Assembly (NCBI GenBank): GCA_019916065.1
Contig: CM034237.1
Coordinates: forward strand, 41,212,485-41,276,484
Length of the DNA stretch: 64,000 nucleotides
Origin: Vitellaria paradoxa
Taxonomy: Eukaryota; Streptophyta; Magnoliopsida; Ericales; Sapotaceae
Direction: 5' to 3'
Below, in pieces: positions 48,799 through 59,036 of the stretch (positions are counted from its first letter, which is position 1; every line of letters starts with the position of its first letter). The position numbers were made by a program, and so were the translations under genes. The notes below the pieces were generated by a model. It saw only the letters and a list, made by a program, of their open reading frames with translations. It was not told the origin of the DNA and searched no databases.

Positions 48799-49568
48799 AT
48801 AAATTTTTCTTTCTTATCATGTCTTCAAAGGTTTTAACAAATTAAACTTTAAACCAAAAAAAGAAAAAAAATTATAAAAGCAAGATGCATGAGATCGAGC
48901 CAAAATTTCACTCAAGAGTTAAGTTTTCGTTTTCATTTGTTTTTATAATAATTAAGAGTTTAAATGTTAAATTAGCAGCAACATTTAAACAGTTTACTGT
49001 AAGAGTGGAGGGGAAAATAATTAGTAAAAGAGGAGATGGCAACAAATTAAAACTCTTAATTATTATTACCCAAAAAAAAAAAAATAAGGATCCTCAAAAA
49101 TATAATTTTAAATAAATCTGAAAAGTGCAAAATAAAATTTATCCAAACAAGACTTATGGGTATATTTAATACACTGAAAAAATTTAAAAATCTTAAAAAT
49201 TAATTTATTTTTTATTTAACTGAATGAATTATAAAGGATTAACTACTATAACTAAAACTTGAAAGGTCAAAAGTGAGATTTTATGGGAAACTGCAAATAT
49301 GTAAAATATAATTTACCCTTAATTTAATTTATATCATTAATATTGCCCATTTAAAGTTTTTGAAAAATGTTTTCATATGTTTTTATTTTTCTTATAAAAA
49401 AAAAACCTTCCACTGGATTAATGTGGTAAATGGAATTTTTGTAATATATATATATATATATTGTAATGGGATATTTTATTTGAAGTATTTGGAAAAGTGA
49501 CTTATATCAATCCACATAAATTTTTGACAATTTTAATAAAATTATAAACAATTCTGTTATTTAAAATT
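48799..49568. other. Spacer between membrane-protein gene and zinc-finger gene
   Basis: AT-rich. It carries a truncated copy of the 105-bp dispersed repeat at about 49155-49245 and a (TA)n run near 49446-49461. The plus-strand 76-codon frame at 48885 lacks any motif. Confidence 0.45.
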
Positions 49569-50099
49569 TCAACACACCATGGGGCCGGCGTTGCGGGGCA
49601 GAGTCCGATACCGAGCTGGGTGAAGCCCGCACACCGACACACCACGCGCGAACTCGCATGAGTCACCCTTCTTACAGTTCCCCTTCCTGAACTCCGGACA
49701 CGATGTGCCAGAATAGTGGTATTTCCTTGGATCCCTCCGGCGAGCTTTCTCTCCGGGATGAGCATACGGACACTCCGTCCAATCATAGGAACGGCCACGC
49801 GCGCACCTTCGGACCTTGAACTCAAACATCCGGAAGTTATCGCAAGAGTACTCGCCCAACGGAAGATCCGACTCCCGACCAGCCTCGTCGGAATCCAAAT
49901 CGACGTCGTTCGATGGCAGGTATCGCTGCAGCGCCGTTGGAACATCGTCCAGGGAAAAGTACTCTGCATTGCCATTAGGGCTGACGGAATTGCCACCAGC
50001 AGCGAAGGGGAACGACGTATCGGCCTTGGGATCATCAAGAACAGTCCACGGAGAGACGTGGACCGTTGGATTTGAGGAGTAGTTTGGTTCTCCGATCAT
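49569..50099 (-). pseudogene. Truncated arginine-rich tandem CCCH zinc-finger protein
   Basis: The likely start is the Met of MIGEP at 50099 (the frame is open up to 50171). The order SNPTVHVSPWTVLDD, YSCDNFRMFEFKVRRC, DWTECPYAHPGEKARRRDP, YHYSGTSCPEFRKGNC, then LHPARYRT is the signature of the plant RR-TZF family. These are RNA-binding regulators of mRNA turnover and stress or hormone responses. Two defects stand out. In the second finger the final His is Arg (CEFAR instead of CEFAH). After ARYRT the conserved Cys-rich stretch and the C-terminal half of the family are absent, the frame ending PRNAGPMVC at 49569. No intron is visible, and RR-TZF genes are commonly intronless. This looks like a damaged 3'-truncated copy; a short functional variant is possible. 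Confidence 0.8.
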
Positions 50100-50224
50100 C
50101 AACTTCGTTTTGTTGTCTTTGCCTGTTGCAGATATCGATATAGAATAATTATTGTTATTAAGGGCATTCAAGAAGCTGAACGACGTGAAAGGTCTGATTT
50201 AAAACCTTAAAAGGGGGAGAAATT

Positions 50225-51223
50225 GGGTTGAGGGTGTAGCAGGTGCGCGGTGCACCGGACCACGGCCCAGGGCAAGCTTTTGGTCGTTGGATTTCCGTAA
50301 ATAAAATCTAACGGCTCTTTTTCATTTTAATTATTATTTTTTTGGTTTTCACTTTCTCATCTATTCATGCGGCAAAGTGCCTCCAAAATTAATTCATTTT
50401 TAGGATGTCGTCATCTCACAGAGGGGGGGGGGGGAAGGTTAAAACGGGTAATATTTTTTAATTTATTAGTCCTAGAGTTGGTAGGATTTTTATTAAAATT
50501 TTATTTTAATTAAATATTTTTATTTTTTAAATACTCTTTAATTAATTATTATTCACTTAAATACTTTTAACTATTTATTATTTGAACTACTGTTATTAAT
50601 GTTTTATAATTTTATTTTAATTAAAATAAAATTTGAATAAAAATCACACTAACTTCCAGTACTAATAAACTAAAAAATATTACCCATTTTAACTTTTTTT
50701 TTTTCCTTCGTGAGATGACGTCATCATAAAAATGGATTAGTTTTGGATAGACTTTGCTACGTGAATCAATGAGAGAGTGGAAAACAAAAATGAATAGAGG
50801 TATTTAAATAAATAATAATTAATTAAAGAGTATTCAAAAAATAAAAAATTATAAAATTTTATTAAAATAACATTTTAATAAAAGTCACACCAACTTCTTG
50901 TACTAATAAATTAAAAAATATTACTAATTTTATTTTAATTAAAATAAAATTTTAATAAAAATCACACCAACTTCTAGTGCTAATAAATAAAAAAATATTA
51001 ACCATTTTAACCTTTTTTTTTTTCCTCGGTGAGATGGCGTTATCATAGAATGGATTAGTTTGGGTGGAGTTTGTCGCATGCATCGATGAGAGAGTGAAAA
51101 TAAAATAATAATAATAATAATAATGAACGAGAGCCGTTAGATTTCATTTATGAAAATTCAACGGTCAAAAACTTGCACTGAACCGTAGTCTGGTACAATG
51201 TGCACAGGCTACACTCTCAACTC
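50225..51223. mobile_element. 1-kb inverted-repeat element next to the zinc-finger gene
   Basis: The left end GGGTTGAGGGTGTAGC and the right end GCTACACTCTCAACTC are terminal inverted repeats continuing for about 100 bp (GTGCACCGGACCACGG versus its degenerate partner, AAATCTAACGGCTC versus GAGCCGTTAGATTT). GAAATT lies outside both ends (50219-50224, 51224-51229), a candidate 6-bp target duplication. The right arm block (TTTTTTTTTCCT(T/C)(C)GTGAGATG..., AATGGATTAGTTT, GAGAGAGTG) is tandemly repeated at about 50695-50790 and 51010-51100. A G12 run lies at 50423-50434. It begins about 125 bp upstream of the zinc-finger start. Confidence 0.75.
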
Positions 51224-51229
51224 GAAATT

Positions 51230-51799
51230 ATGATGTATTTTCGAAACATGCGTCCTGCTAATAGAACTTAAGCGTGATAAGTTGATGTTTGAAGTGAAAA
51301 AAAAAAAAAAAAGTTTGTATAAATTGTTAAAAATTATAAATTTATAATTTATGTAGTTAATAAAAAATTTTAATTAGATAAAAATTTATAATTTTTTTTT
51401 ATAGAAGGCTAATTAAACCTACTTTAAGTAGACATTCACTTTATGTATTATTTAAATAGTGAGAGAGCTTCAATATTTCAGAAATATGGAATAATTCCTT
51501 CATTAAAAAGACATAAATAAATTTTCATTCTATTTTCCTGACGGCAAATTGTTGAATGTGAAAGAGAGTTTTTGTTTTACTGTTTTTTTCCCCCTTAATA
51601 ATTCATATTGCCAAAAAAAAAGTAGAACAAAATTCGGCACAAGATTCTCTAAATACTTGTATTTTTGTGATTCGAAAGTATTTCACAATTATCATAACTA
51701 CAGAAAATAAAGAGACTATCACATGTTTAACAATCATTTAAATTTATTTTGGCAAGGAGAATAATTTATTGAGAAAGTGACAAATCAGTGCAAAAGTAG
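51230..51799. other. Non-coding spacer
   Basis: AT-rich, no gene or clear element. Confidence 0.5.
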
Positions 51800-52112
51800 C
51801 AAACCGTGGATAATTTTTTGGCGTCGTCTTTTAGGATAACAGACCGTAGGAATGATTTTTTAAATTCATTCTTACGGATTTAAAAAAATTCATAAAAAAT
51901 CACGATAATGATACTCATTTAAAAGTTTTTGACACGAAGAATATAATTGTATAAAAAATTTATATATTCAGTTAACTTACTTTCAAATTTTTTATTTTTT
52001 TAGTAAAATATTAAAATTTTTTAAAATTCGTAATGATAAAAAAATTAGAAGTAAAAGGATTGTTAGAAATTTATAGAGATTTATAAAATTTGTTTATGAT
52101 GCCAAACAGGAC
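51800..52112. repeat. Dispersed Tourist-like repeat, truncated copy
   Basis: Matches 54807-55157 over about 300 bp (AGTAGCAAAC(C/T)GTG, TTTTAAAT..CGTTCTTACGGATT-like block, TTAGTAAAATATTA / TTAGCGAAATATTA). It ends GATGCCAAACAGGAC followed by TTA. The left terminus is missing or degraded. Confidence 0.65.
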
Positions 52113-52562
52113 TTAATTATCTTCAAACGCGCAACCGCGTTTTTTTTTTTTTTTTTTTATCTCAAATTGGGTGGGGGAAAAAGTGGTCAAAACAATGCAT
52201 TTGTACAGAATACTTAATTAATATTTATAATCAAAGACCCGGTCTTGACGGAAAATTATCAGTTTTAGTCAAATGCGTAAGACGTAAGTCTTTAAAGAAA
52301 ATTAGTATTTGCCTTAGCCTTTAACGCGCAAACAAAATTTTCAAATAGAGAGTGACCGCCCGCGTATCCAATGAATTAAATTATTGAATATCAAATAAAC
52401 TTTTTCTCAGATCTCAAGAATTTTGGATGAAAGCTAATTATTATATGCACCGAAATGAATTTTCCAGTAGGTCAACCAAGGGCTGCTCCAATCTTCGAGA
52501 TAAGGTTTGTTGGCACTCTCCTTCCTTCCAAATGCCGGAGAGAAATTCAAGCCAACCTTTGC
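52113..52562. other. Non-coding spacer
   Basis: Poly-T run at 52140-52158 and AT-rich DNA. Overlapping small frames on both strands at 52427-52690 show no motif. Confidence 0.45.
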
Positions 52563-53220
52563 GCGTTGGTTTGGTGGTGGTGGTAGGCCCTTCCACTCGA
52601 GCATGCAATAAAAAATTAATAAATTCCATATATGAGGAAAAAAAATTAATACAAAATTGGATCAACGCGGGAAAATTCGAGCGTACTTAAGTGCTGTTTG
52701 ACTTATAAAAATTTATTAAATTAAATATATATTTTTTAATTAAATTTTAATACTTATTATTTTTATGTTATATTTTTTTATTTTTATTATACTTTTTGAT
52801 TAAAATTTAACCAATCAAACGAATTCTTAATTAGTAAAATTTTGATAAAAAATATAAATTTTAATATAAAAATAATATTTAATAAAATTTAATTAAAACA
52901 TATAAATAATTAATAAAATAAATAAATTTTAATTGATTCCAACCACCCAATCACCGATGTTTATCGAGTAAAGCATTAAGGTTTCGAGGCAACCTTGCTA
53001 ATCGGAAACACCTAGGCCCCCCTACCTCTCTCTTTCTCTGTGGTTTGGCGGTGGTAGGCCCTTTCACTCAAGTACGCAATAAAAAATTAATAAATTCTAC
53101 AAAGGAGAAAAAAAAAAAAAATACAAAATTGGATCAACGCGGAAAAGTTTAGATGGTTCTCGAGGAAAGCATGAAGGTTTCCACGAAACCTTGCTAATCT
53201 GAAGCACACGCATCTACCCC
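52563..53220 (+). repeat. Direct duplication upstream of the membrane-protein gene
   Basis: A block with TGGTTTGGTGGTGGTGGTAGGCCC, GCAATAAAAAATTAATAAATTC and ACAAAATTGGATCAACGCGG is present at 52568-52676 and again at 53042-53143. It is followed in both cases by a block with GAGTAAAGCATTAAGG / GAGGAAAGCATGAAGG and ACCTTGCTAATC (52966-53035 and 53158-53225). In the first unit these two blocks are separated by about 270 bp of AT-rich sequence (52685-52955) resembling MITE family A. So an ancestral unit of about 180 bp was tandemly duplicated and one copy later acquired an insertion. Confidence 0.75.
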
Positions 53221-53232
53221 CCCGACCCGCTC

Positions 53233-53233
<1 letters not shown>

Positions 53234-53265
<32 letters not shown>
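53234..53265 (+). promoter_or_regulatory. (TC)16 tract in the probable 5' leader
   Basis: Sixteen TC dinucleotides lie about 130 bp before the ATG at 53395. Pyrimidine-rich TC tracts are frequent in plant core promoters and 5' UTRs; a regulatory role here is inferred from position only. Confidence 0.5.
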
Positions 53266-53268
<3 letters not shown>

Positions 53269-53394
53269 GAGAAGTATAGTGAAAGAAACTGTAATACGTT
53301 CATTTATGGTTCTTCATGATCTGAAATTTCTTTTCCTTCCAAGAGGTTCGCTGCATTTTTTGTTTCATATTTCTTTTTCTTTCTTTTATGTCAG

Positions 53395-53778
53395 ATGAGT
53401 AGGTACAAGACGGGAAAGCAGGAGCGCTCCTCTGAATTACTTTTCTCATCAGATGATTGTGGTGGCGGCGGTGGCGTCTCAGGTTCGAGTAATCAAGCAA
53501 TCTCAGTTTGGATCCTACGTATAACCTCTGCTGTTGGGGTTGCTCTGCCCTTACTTCCATACCACAAAGTAGACACAAATCGCGTTCCGATCGGCTTCAA
53601 GGGCCGGCAGTCGACTTTTCACGCCTTCGTTGTATTCATAATGTTCGCCTTCTCGGGTGCGGTTAGCGCGTTGTTTGTTCACAAGAAGCACCCCAAGATT
53701 GCAAAACTCTGCCAGTATTACTCCTATGTGTCCATCTTATCTGCCGCTGCTTTACTGATTTATGCCATGTGTTCATAA
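53395..53778 (+). CDS. Small plant membrane protein, three predicted spans
   Basis: The frame has 127 codons. The N-terminus is hydrophilic with a Gly-rich run (about 23-27). Predicted membrane spans are at about 35-55 (ISVWILRITSAVGVALPLL), 75-95 (FHAFVVFIMFAFSGAVSALFV) and 108-126. The loop after span two is basic with HKKHPKIAK. This arrangement parallels the C-terminal half of the protein at 48157-48798. The ATG is directly preceded by CTTTTATGTCAG, which could be a 3' splice site, so an upstream non-coding or coding exon is possible. GC content is higher than in neighbouring DNA and no stop or frameshift interrupts it. A TC-rich leader and a duplicated upstream region precede it. Molecular function unknown. 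Confidence 0.7.
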   Translation: MSRYKTGKQERSSELLFSSDDCGGGGGVSGSSNQAISVWILRITSAVGVALPLLPYHKVDTNRVPIGFKGRQSTFHAFVVFIMFAFSGAVSALFVHKKHPKIAKLCQYYSYVSILSAAALLIYAMCS

Positions 53779-54803
53779 GAACGAGGAGGTTGGGGGGGGG
53801 GGTTTGAAAAAATGGGAATGACTTTTTATGAAGATTCTATTTGTTTCAGCGTAAATCGTTTTGAGGAAAAAAAACGCCTCTTCTCACATTTGTGACTGAG
53901 TGAATTGTGTGTTTTCTCAAAAAAAAAAAAATTTAAATGCAGCATAAGTCCCTACTTTTTTTTTCTTCCCCCCCCCCCCTTTCTTTCTTTGGTTTGTTTT
54001 GCCTTAGGGTTCTAACTACTTGCTCCGTATGTTAGAAATAAAATTTTCGATTATACGTAAAGTTTAGAATGTTAATTTCATGAAAATATAAAATTAAATA
54101 TGCAAAAATTTACTAATTTGTGATTGTAATATTTTCCGTTCTATAAAGTTAGGGTTAGATTATTAGAGTTTAATTTTTTTGGACACAAACTCTAAAATAA
54201 AAAATAAATAAATAAATATGAGAGTTTATCAAATTGTAATTGTTTCATCTTCTTATTTAGAAAATACAACTTGATTATTTGGGCTTAATTTTTCTTTTTG
54301 TCACAAATTTTATGACTGGTTATTAATGAAAAAAGATGCCTTTGTATATTGTGAATTATTTATTTACATATTGTGAAGAGAGAGAATTTAGTTTATGGTG
54401 TTAGGTGCGCATAAACTCTACTTAATAAATTATAATAAAATAAGTTTTATCATGTTTGTCTAATTTTAAACTTATTTTTAATTTGTTTTTATAAAAGTAA
54501 AATTAATTAATATGTACTCACCATACAAAAAAATTTTGACGTTGCTCACTATCTATATTGGAATATTTAACACGAAATATGTGTAATACAAGAGTATGTT
54601 TGAAATATGAGAACGTAAAATGATGAGAAAATATCAAATTTATTTTATTTTTTTGTTGAATTAGAAAAATAGATCAAAATGGATACATATTTATAAAAAA
54701 AGAATTTAATTTTTACTTCATAAAGCATATAAAAATTATAAATTTTACTCCCCAACCAAAAAAAAATTATGTTTCGAACAAAGCGTAAATGAATTTAATT
54801 TTT
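53779..54803. other. 3' flank of membrane-protein gene and spacer
   Basis: The first few hundred bases probably contain the 3' UTR (AT-rich, with runs of G at 53792-53801, A at 53919-53931 and C at 53970-53980). No further gene. Confidence 0.45.
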
Positions 54804-54806
54804 TTA

Positions 54807-55157
54807 GGTCCCGTTTGGAGTAAAAAAAATAAGATAAATTAAGATAAAATATAGTTTGGAATTGATTTTAGCGTCTTTTTTTCTGAAAAGTAGCAAACTG
54901 TGAGAACGGTTTTTTAAATCTGTTCCTACGGATTCAAAAAAATTCACAAAAAATAGTAATAATGATATTCGTTTAAATGTTTTCGACACGAAAAATATGA
55001 TTGTATAAAAAATTTACATATTTAGTTAGTCTACTTCTAGATTTTTTATTTTTTTAGCGAAATATTAGAATTTTTTAAAATTTGTAATGGTGAAAAAATT
55101 AGAGATAAAAGGGTTGTTGGAAATTTATAGAATTTATTTATGATGCTAAACGAGGCC
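54807..55157. mobile_element. Tourist-like MITE (PIF/Harbinger type)
   Basis: The left end GGTCCCGTTTGGA and the right end GCTAAACGAGGCC are imperfect inverted repeats, flanked by TTA on both sides (54804-54806, 55158-55160). It is 351 bp and non-coding. A second copy is at 51800-52112. Confidence 0.72.
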
Positions 55158-55279
55158 TTAATTTCCATTACTTTAAAGGTTATTTAATAATATTCATGAT
55201 AAACATACTGAACAGAAACTTACCAAAAAGAAAAATATTGAACAGAGGAGAAAGTCTGGATCTATGTACCATTCCTCGT

Positions 55280-55414
55280 GGGGAAGGGGTAGGTCCGGTG
55301 CACCGGACCGTTCGGTGCATCGCAGACCATCGGATCATCTGTATGGTATATTGTACCATGCATTGTTAGGTAATCCAACGATCCGGTGCACCGGATCTAC
55401 TCCAACCCTTCCCC
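55280..55414. mobile_element. Small MITE with GGTGCACCGG palindromes
   Basis: The left end GGGGAAGGGGTAGGTCCGG and the right end CTACTCCAACCCTTCCCC are inverted repeats. Just inside each end is a perfect 14-bp palindrome TCCGGTGCACCGGA or a 16-bp relative ATCCGGTGCACCGGAT. The interior (GACCATCGGATC ... GGTAATCCAACGATC) is also inverted. At 135 bp it can fold entirely. Confidence 0.72.
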
Positions 55415-56360
55415 GTGGCCCAAAATATAAAAGGAGTCAGTTTCACGAAATCAAACCACCCACCATATACAGCTGCATTTAAGGGCTGTTAATAAATTAA
55501 TTAAAAAAATAAGCAAAGCAAGATTAACTTAAATGAAGTGCACTGGAAGCCGGAGCCGCCATGATGATGTCTCTGATGACTGCTAAATTTCCTTAAAAAA
55601 AAAATGCTTACTGAACCAAAAATTTTTCCTAGAAAGTGCTACAAGTTTTAGAGATGTTTGAATGGAGTGGTGGGTGGATGAGAATAAGATTATGTTCGTG
55701 AAAAAAAATTAAGCAATTGTCAGTTTTAATTTTTTTTAAAAGAATAAATTTATCATATTACATTTTAAATTTTTTATAAACTTTGAAAGACAAAAATTTT
55801 AGATGTAGAGCGGTACAATACAGTGTTTTTATTTCTAAAGCTATGGTCTCGATGCAAGCACTGATGGTCTGGACTGTTTCCCAGGAAGGACCTGTGGTCT
55901 AAATGATGGATGAACGTTGCGTTTAGTTGGCGAAAAAATTAATCAAAAAGTATAATAAAAATAAAAAAATATGATTAAAAAAATAATATAAAAAATTTTA
56001 ATTAAAAAAAATACGTAAAATTAATTAAAATTAATAAATTTTAATGCGCTCGACGGGACCAAAATTTGGGTTGCGTAGGTATAATTATCCGGCCTCTGCT
56101 ATAAATAGTTAGAACTGACGGTAATTCGGAACGACGCAAACTTTGTTTTTGGGATAATTTTTGTCGTGTTTTGTTATTTTTAATTTGTAACCATCGAGTC
56201 TTGCTGCGAGAAATGTTAGAATAGAGAGGCGAAAGCAGTTCCTCGCTAAAGCTCGCCTTTTCCTTGCTGGGAAAATATTTTTCTTGTTCATTTCCTCGTC
56301 TGTACATGATTGCCTATAATTCTAAATGACGAAATAAACCGATATAACATTGTTTCCGAC
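55415..56360. other. Non-coding spacer with MITE family A copy
   Basis: A copy of the AT-rich family A repeat lies at about 55918-56045 (TTGCGTTTAGTTGG then AATCAAAAAGTATAATAAAAATAAA). The minus-strand frames at 56041-56307 have no recognised domain and were not called. Confidence 0.45.
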
Positions 56361-57040
56361 AAGGATGACAACAGAATAAATTAGAGGTAGATATATTAAT
56401 GTTCAAATTCAAACTCGAACCTTTCATACGTCTTTGAATGTATTTCGAATTTGGAACAGATATTTTTTTAAATCTTCATCTCCACTCTAAATAGAGAATG
56501 GATATATTTATGGATATCCGAAAGTCTAAATTCTCTATCTACCTCTGAATTTGCCCCTAACATGATACATAACTTGGTTGTATATGTAATTTATTATTAC
56601 CAAATAATTCATTTTTTAAACCAAAATAATACGTAAATATCAGTACAATAATAATATCTCCAAAACCAGCAATTCACTAAAGTACCAATATTGTCCTAAA
56701 TCAAAGTACCAAATATAAAATACGATAATCTATTACATAATTATTAATTCCAATTTCTCAAACCTCTAAAAAGTATCTGATATCAAATTTAGGGCGGATT
56801 GAGGCAAATTTGAATCAGATATCGAATTTGGGGTGGATCAGGGCATATTCAAATTAGATATTGAATTCGGAACATAATGAGGAGGAGACAGTATCATTCC
56901 TATATCTGATTCGATATCCATTTTTTTTTTTTAAAAGAAATCCAAATCTTATTTGATCTTTGAAAAAAATTTAAATCCCACTTCCATTCAGTTCAAGTAA
57001 CAGATCAGATTCGGACAGGTCAGTCAAGATGGGCATCCTT
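56361..57040. mobile_element. Possible degenerate hAT-type MITE
   Basis: The ends AAGGATGAC and GGGCATCCTT are short inverted repeats of the hAT (A)AGGATG type. The interior contains tandem degenerate phrases (GATAT(C/T)GAATT(T/C)GG, GGATCAGGGCATATTCAAAT). No target duplication is certain. Confidence 0.35.
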
Positions 57041-58321
57041 AGTTTCCAAAGAAACTTGTGTTCGTCGCCTATATTACACTTGTCACAAGAAAATTAAAAA
57101 TCGTCGCTATCGAGCAAGTTTTAAATTCGACAAGGAAATAGTTTTCTCACTAAAAGTGTTATTTAAAAAATATTAAAATTTTTGAATATTTAATTTTGCA
57201 AAGCCTCTTATAATATTAAACCAAACTTGCTATGACATTAATGATAACCAAAATATCATATTAAAATTAACCAAATTCAACAACAAACAACGAAATTCAA
57301 AAAATAAAATATACAAGTTAAGGTTACATAAATACATCCAATTAAACTAAAACCGAAAATAACAGAGCAAACAAAAAATATTAAGTGTCAAAAGTCCAAA
57401 ACTTAGGTTAGGAGAGTTACATCTTTGCTAGAAGTGGTACCGGTAAAGCGAAATTCCTCAAACTTCTTCGACAAATAAGTATGTTGTGTCTCCGTATTTT
57501 GGACTTTGTTGAAAAGGGTATCTCATTCTACCTTAATTTGCTCCATTGATCAGCTGCGTGAAGTCTTGAAGTTTCTACTTAAGATACATCTCACGGGATC
57601 TTAAAGTAGCACAACTTGAGTAGTGAAAATTGCACAACAAAATGGGCTTTAGCTCGTGGCCCATCTTGCGAACATAGCAAAACTTCCTCCATAAGACTCA
57701 CCTCCCTACCTCATTCTCGTTCAATACATCCTGCCAATTTGGCATTAGCTCACTCCTCACTCGTAGCATCTTATCCTAAAATTTATTATAATTAGCTTGT
57801 GTGAGAATATTACTACAATAAAGACATAATTGCAATATGAAATAAGTATTGTAATAACTTACGTATAATTCGCTTGCCTTTAAGCAACATCACTAGTTAC
57901 CTTTTGTGTATGCTAACTGCCACCAAAGTCAATTGGTTCATGGCTTGCGCTAATGACAAGAATGAAACACATAAAAGTAATAATTATTATGTTATGACGA
58001 GCAGACACAAATGCATGTGATCCCACCAAATATGTAATTGGCTGATGAGCCCACAAATATACAATACCACCAAGGTTTATATTGTCTAAACCATATTTTA
58101 GATGAATTAAATTGACAAGAAAATGGTAAAGTCTGGCTGATCCAAAATTCTTGTAACAAAGACTCTTACCAAACCAAAATAGTAATCCACCAAAGCTTTT
58201 CTTAGTTCAGTTTCAACATCAGTGAAACCACAAAACAGTTTTGGAAATTGGTCTTTCAGATCAACCCGAGATCTTTTGACTGCTCGATAAATTGCAGCAA
58301 TTACTTCATCTTGTAATTAAA
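57041..58321 (-). other. Unassigned stretch, possible transposase relic on minus strand
   Basis: Between about 57400 and 58310 the minus strand has several open pieces. One reads KVQNTETQHTYLSKKFEEF then TGTTSS (about 57425-57510); another reads AAIYRAVKRSRVDLKDQFPK (about 58240-58300). Stops and shifts separate them. They could be the remains of a plant transposon-encoded protein or decayed exons. I cannot identify the family. Confidence 0.3.
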
Positions 58322-58766
58322 TGTTAATTGTGGTCCATGTGTCATACTTTTATTAGTTACCTTTTATTAAAAAACAAAAGGAATTATGACTTAATAACTA
58401 TTAAGTGTTAAAATCCTATTGGGCAAAGGAGAGAGTTTCTAATAACTATAAAACACGTTGATAGAACGTGTTAAAAAAAAAAAAAAAAAACCTTAAAAGA
58501 AACAGGTCTTCTTTCAATCCACTTAAGTCAGTTTTCTCTCCATCAAGAAAAGTGTGCCGTCAAATATTAAGCAGTCAAGAGAAAGAAACTTGATTTCTCA
58601 AAAGGCTAACTTTGTGATTGATTCCTGTATTCAAAGACCAGTCATGGAACAAGGTACGCTTTTATATATAACAACTTGTGAAAATCATTTGTTCGAAGAT
58701 CTGTTTTATTGCTCGTGCAATCAATTAGGGGTTTTGTTTTGCATGATGATGATAAAAATTCTTTCA
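58322..58766 (+). repeat. Probable 5' LTR of the second copia element
   Basis: It begins TGTTAATTGTGGTCCATGTG, similar to the TGTTAGATTATT...GGCCCATGTAA start of the other element's LTR, and ends TTCTTTCA two bases before the PBS. The second LTR lies beyond the window, so the start is inferred from the TG...CA rule and this resemblance. Confidence 0.6.
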
Positions 58767-58768
58767 TT

Positions 58769-58780
58769 TGGTATCAAAGC
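58769..58780 (+). other. Primer-binding site of the second copia element
   Basis: TGGTATCAAAGC, one mismatch from the usual TGGTATCAGAGC. As in the first copy it is followed by ATGGTTT. Confidence 0.85.
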
Positions 58781-58868
58781 ATGGTTTGAGAACTTATGAT
58801 TTTTCATTTATTGTAACTTCTAAATTATGTGGTTAACAATTTTCGCTGCAATTATATTTTTTATTTTT

Positions 58869-59036
58869 GGTAGTCAATTCCTTGGTCTCTTTAAGAGCAA
58901 CAACATGAATGACAGCAACCACTTTGTTGCTGTAGAGCTTGACAAAATCCTAATCAAAGAATCTAATGACAACCATGTGGGAATTGATATTAATGGGTTA
59001 ACCTCCAAGGCGTCTCAATCAGTTAGTTATTATGAT
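58869..59036 (+). pseudogene. Captured legume-lectin-domain fragment (lectin receptor kinase-like)
   Basis: In one open frame the segment reads GSQFLGLF, then NHFVAVELDK, then NDNHVGIDINGLTS, then SVSYYD. This is the order of the conserved core of L-type lectin receptor kinases and legume lectins. It covers the SQYLGLFN-like strand, the VAVELDT metal-site strand with its Glu and Asp, and the NDNHVGIDIN loop with its His. Compared with the family, Lys replaces Thr after VELD and about three residues before NDNH are missing, so the metal-binding site is damaged. Only about 56 residues are present, with no kinase or signal peptide. The surrounding open frame (58827-59054) ends in a poly-Phe tract. 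It lies between PBS and gag and has no counterpart in the sister copia copy, which suggests capture of host-gene sequence. Confidence 0.78.

Noticed and set aside
49502..50038. Minus-strand 178-residue frame and plus-strand frames over the zinc-finger gene
   Set aside because: Shadow frames of the RR-TZF reading frame, which alone carries recognisable motifs.
56041..56307. Two overlapping minus-strand frames, Lys/Arg-rich
   Set aside because: No recognisable domain and no supporting gene context; left as uncalled spacer.
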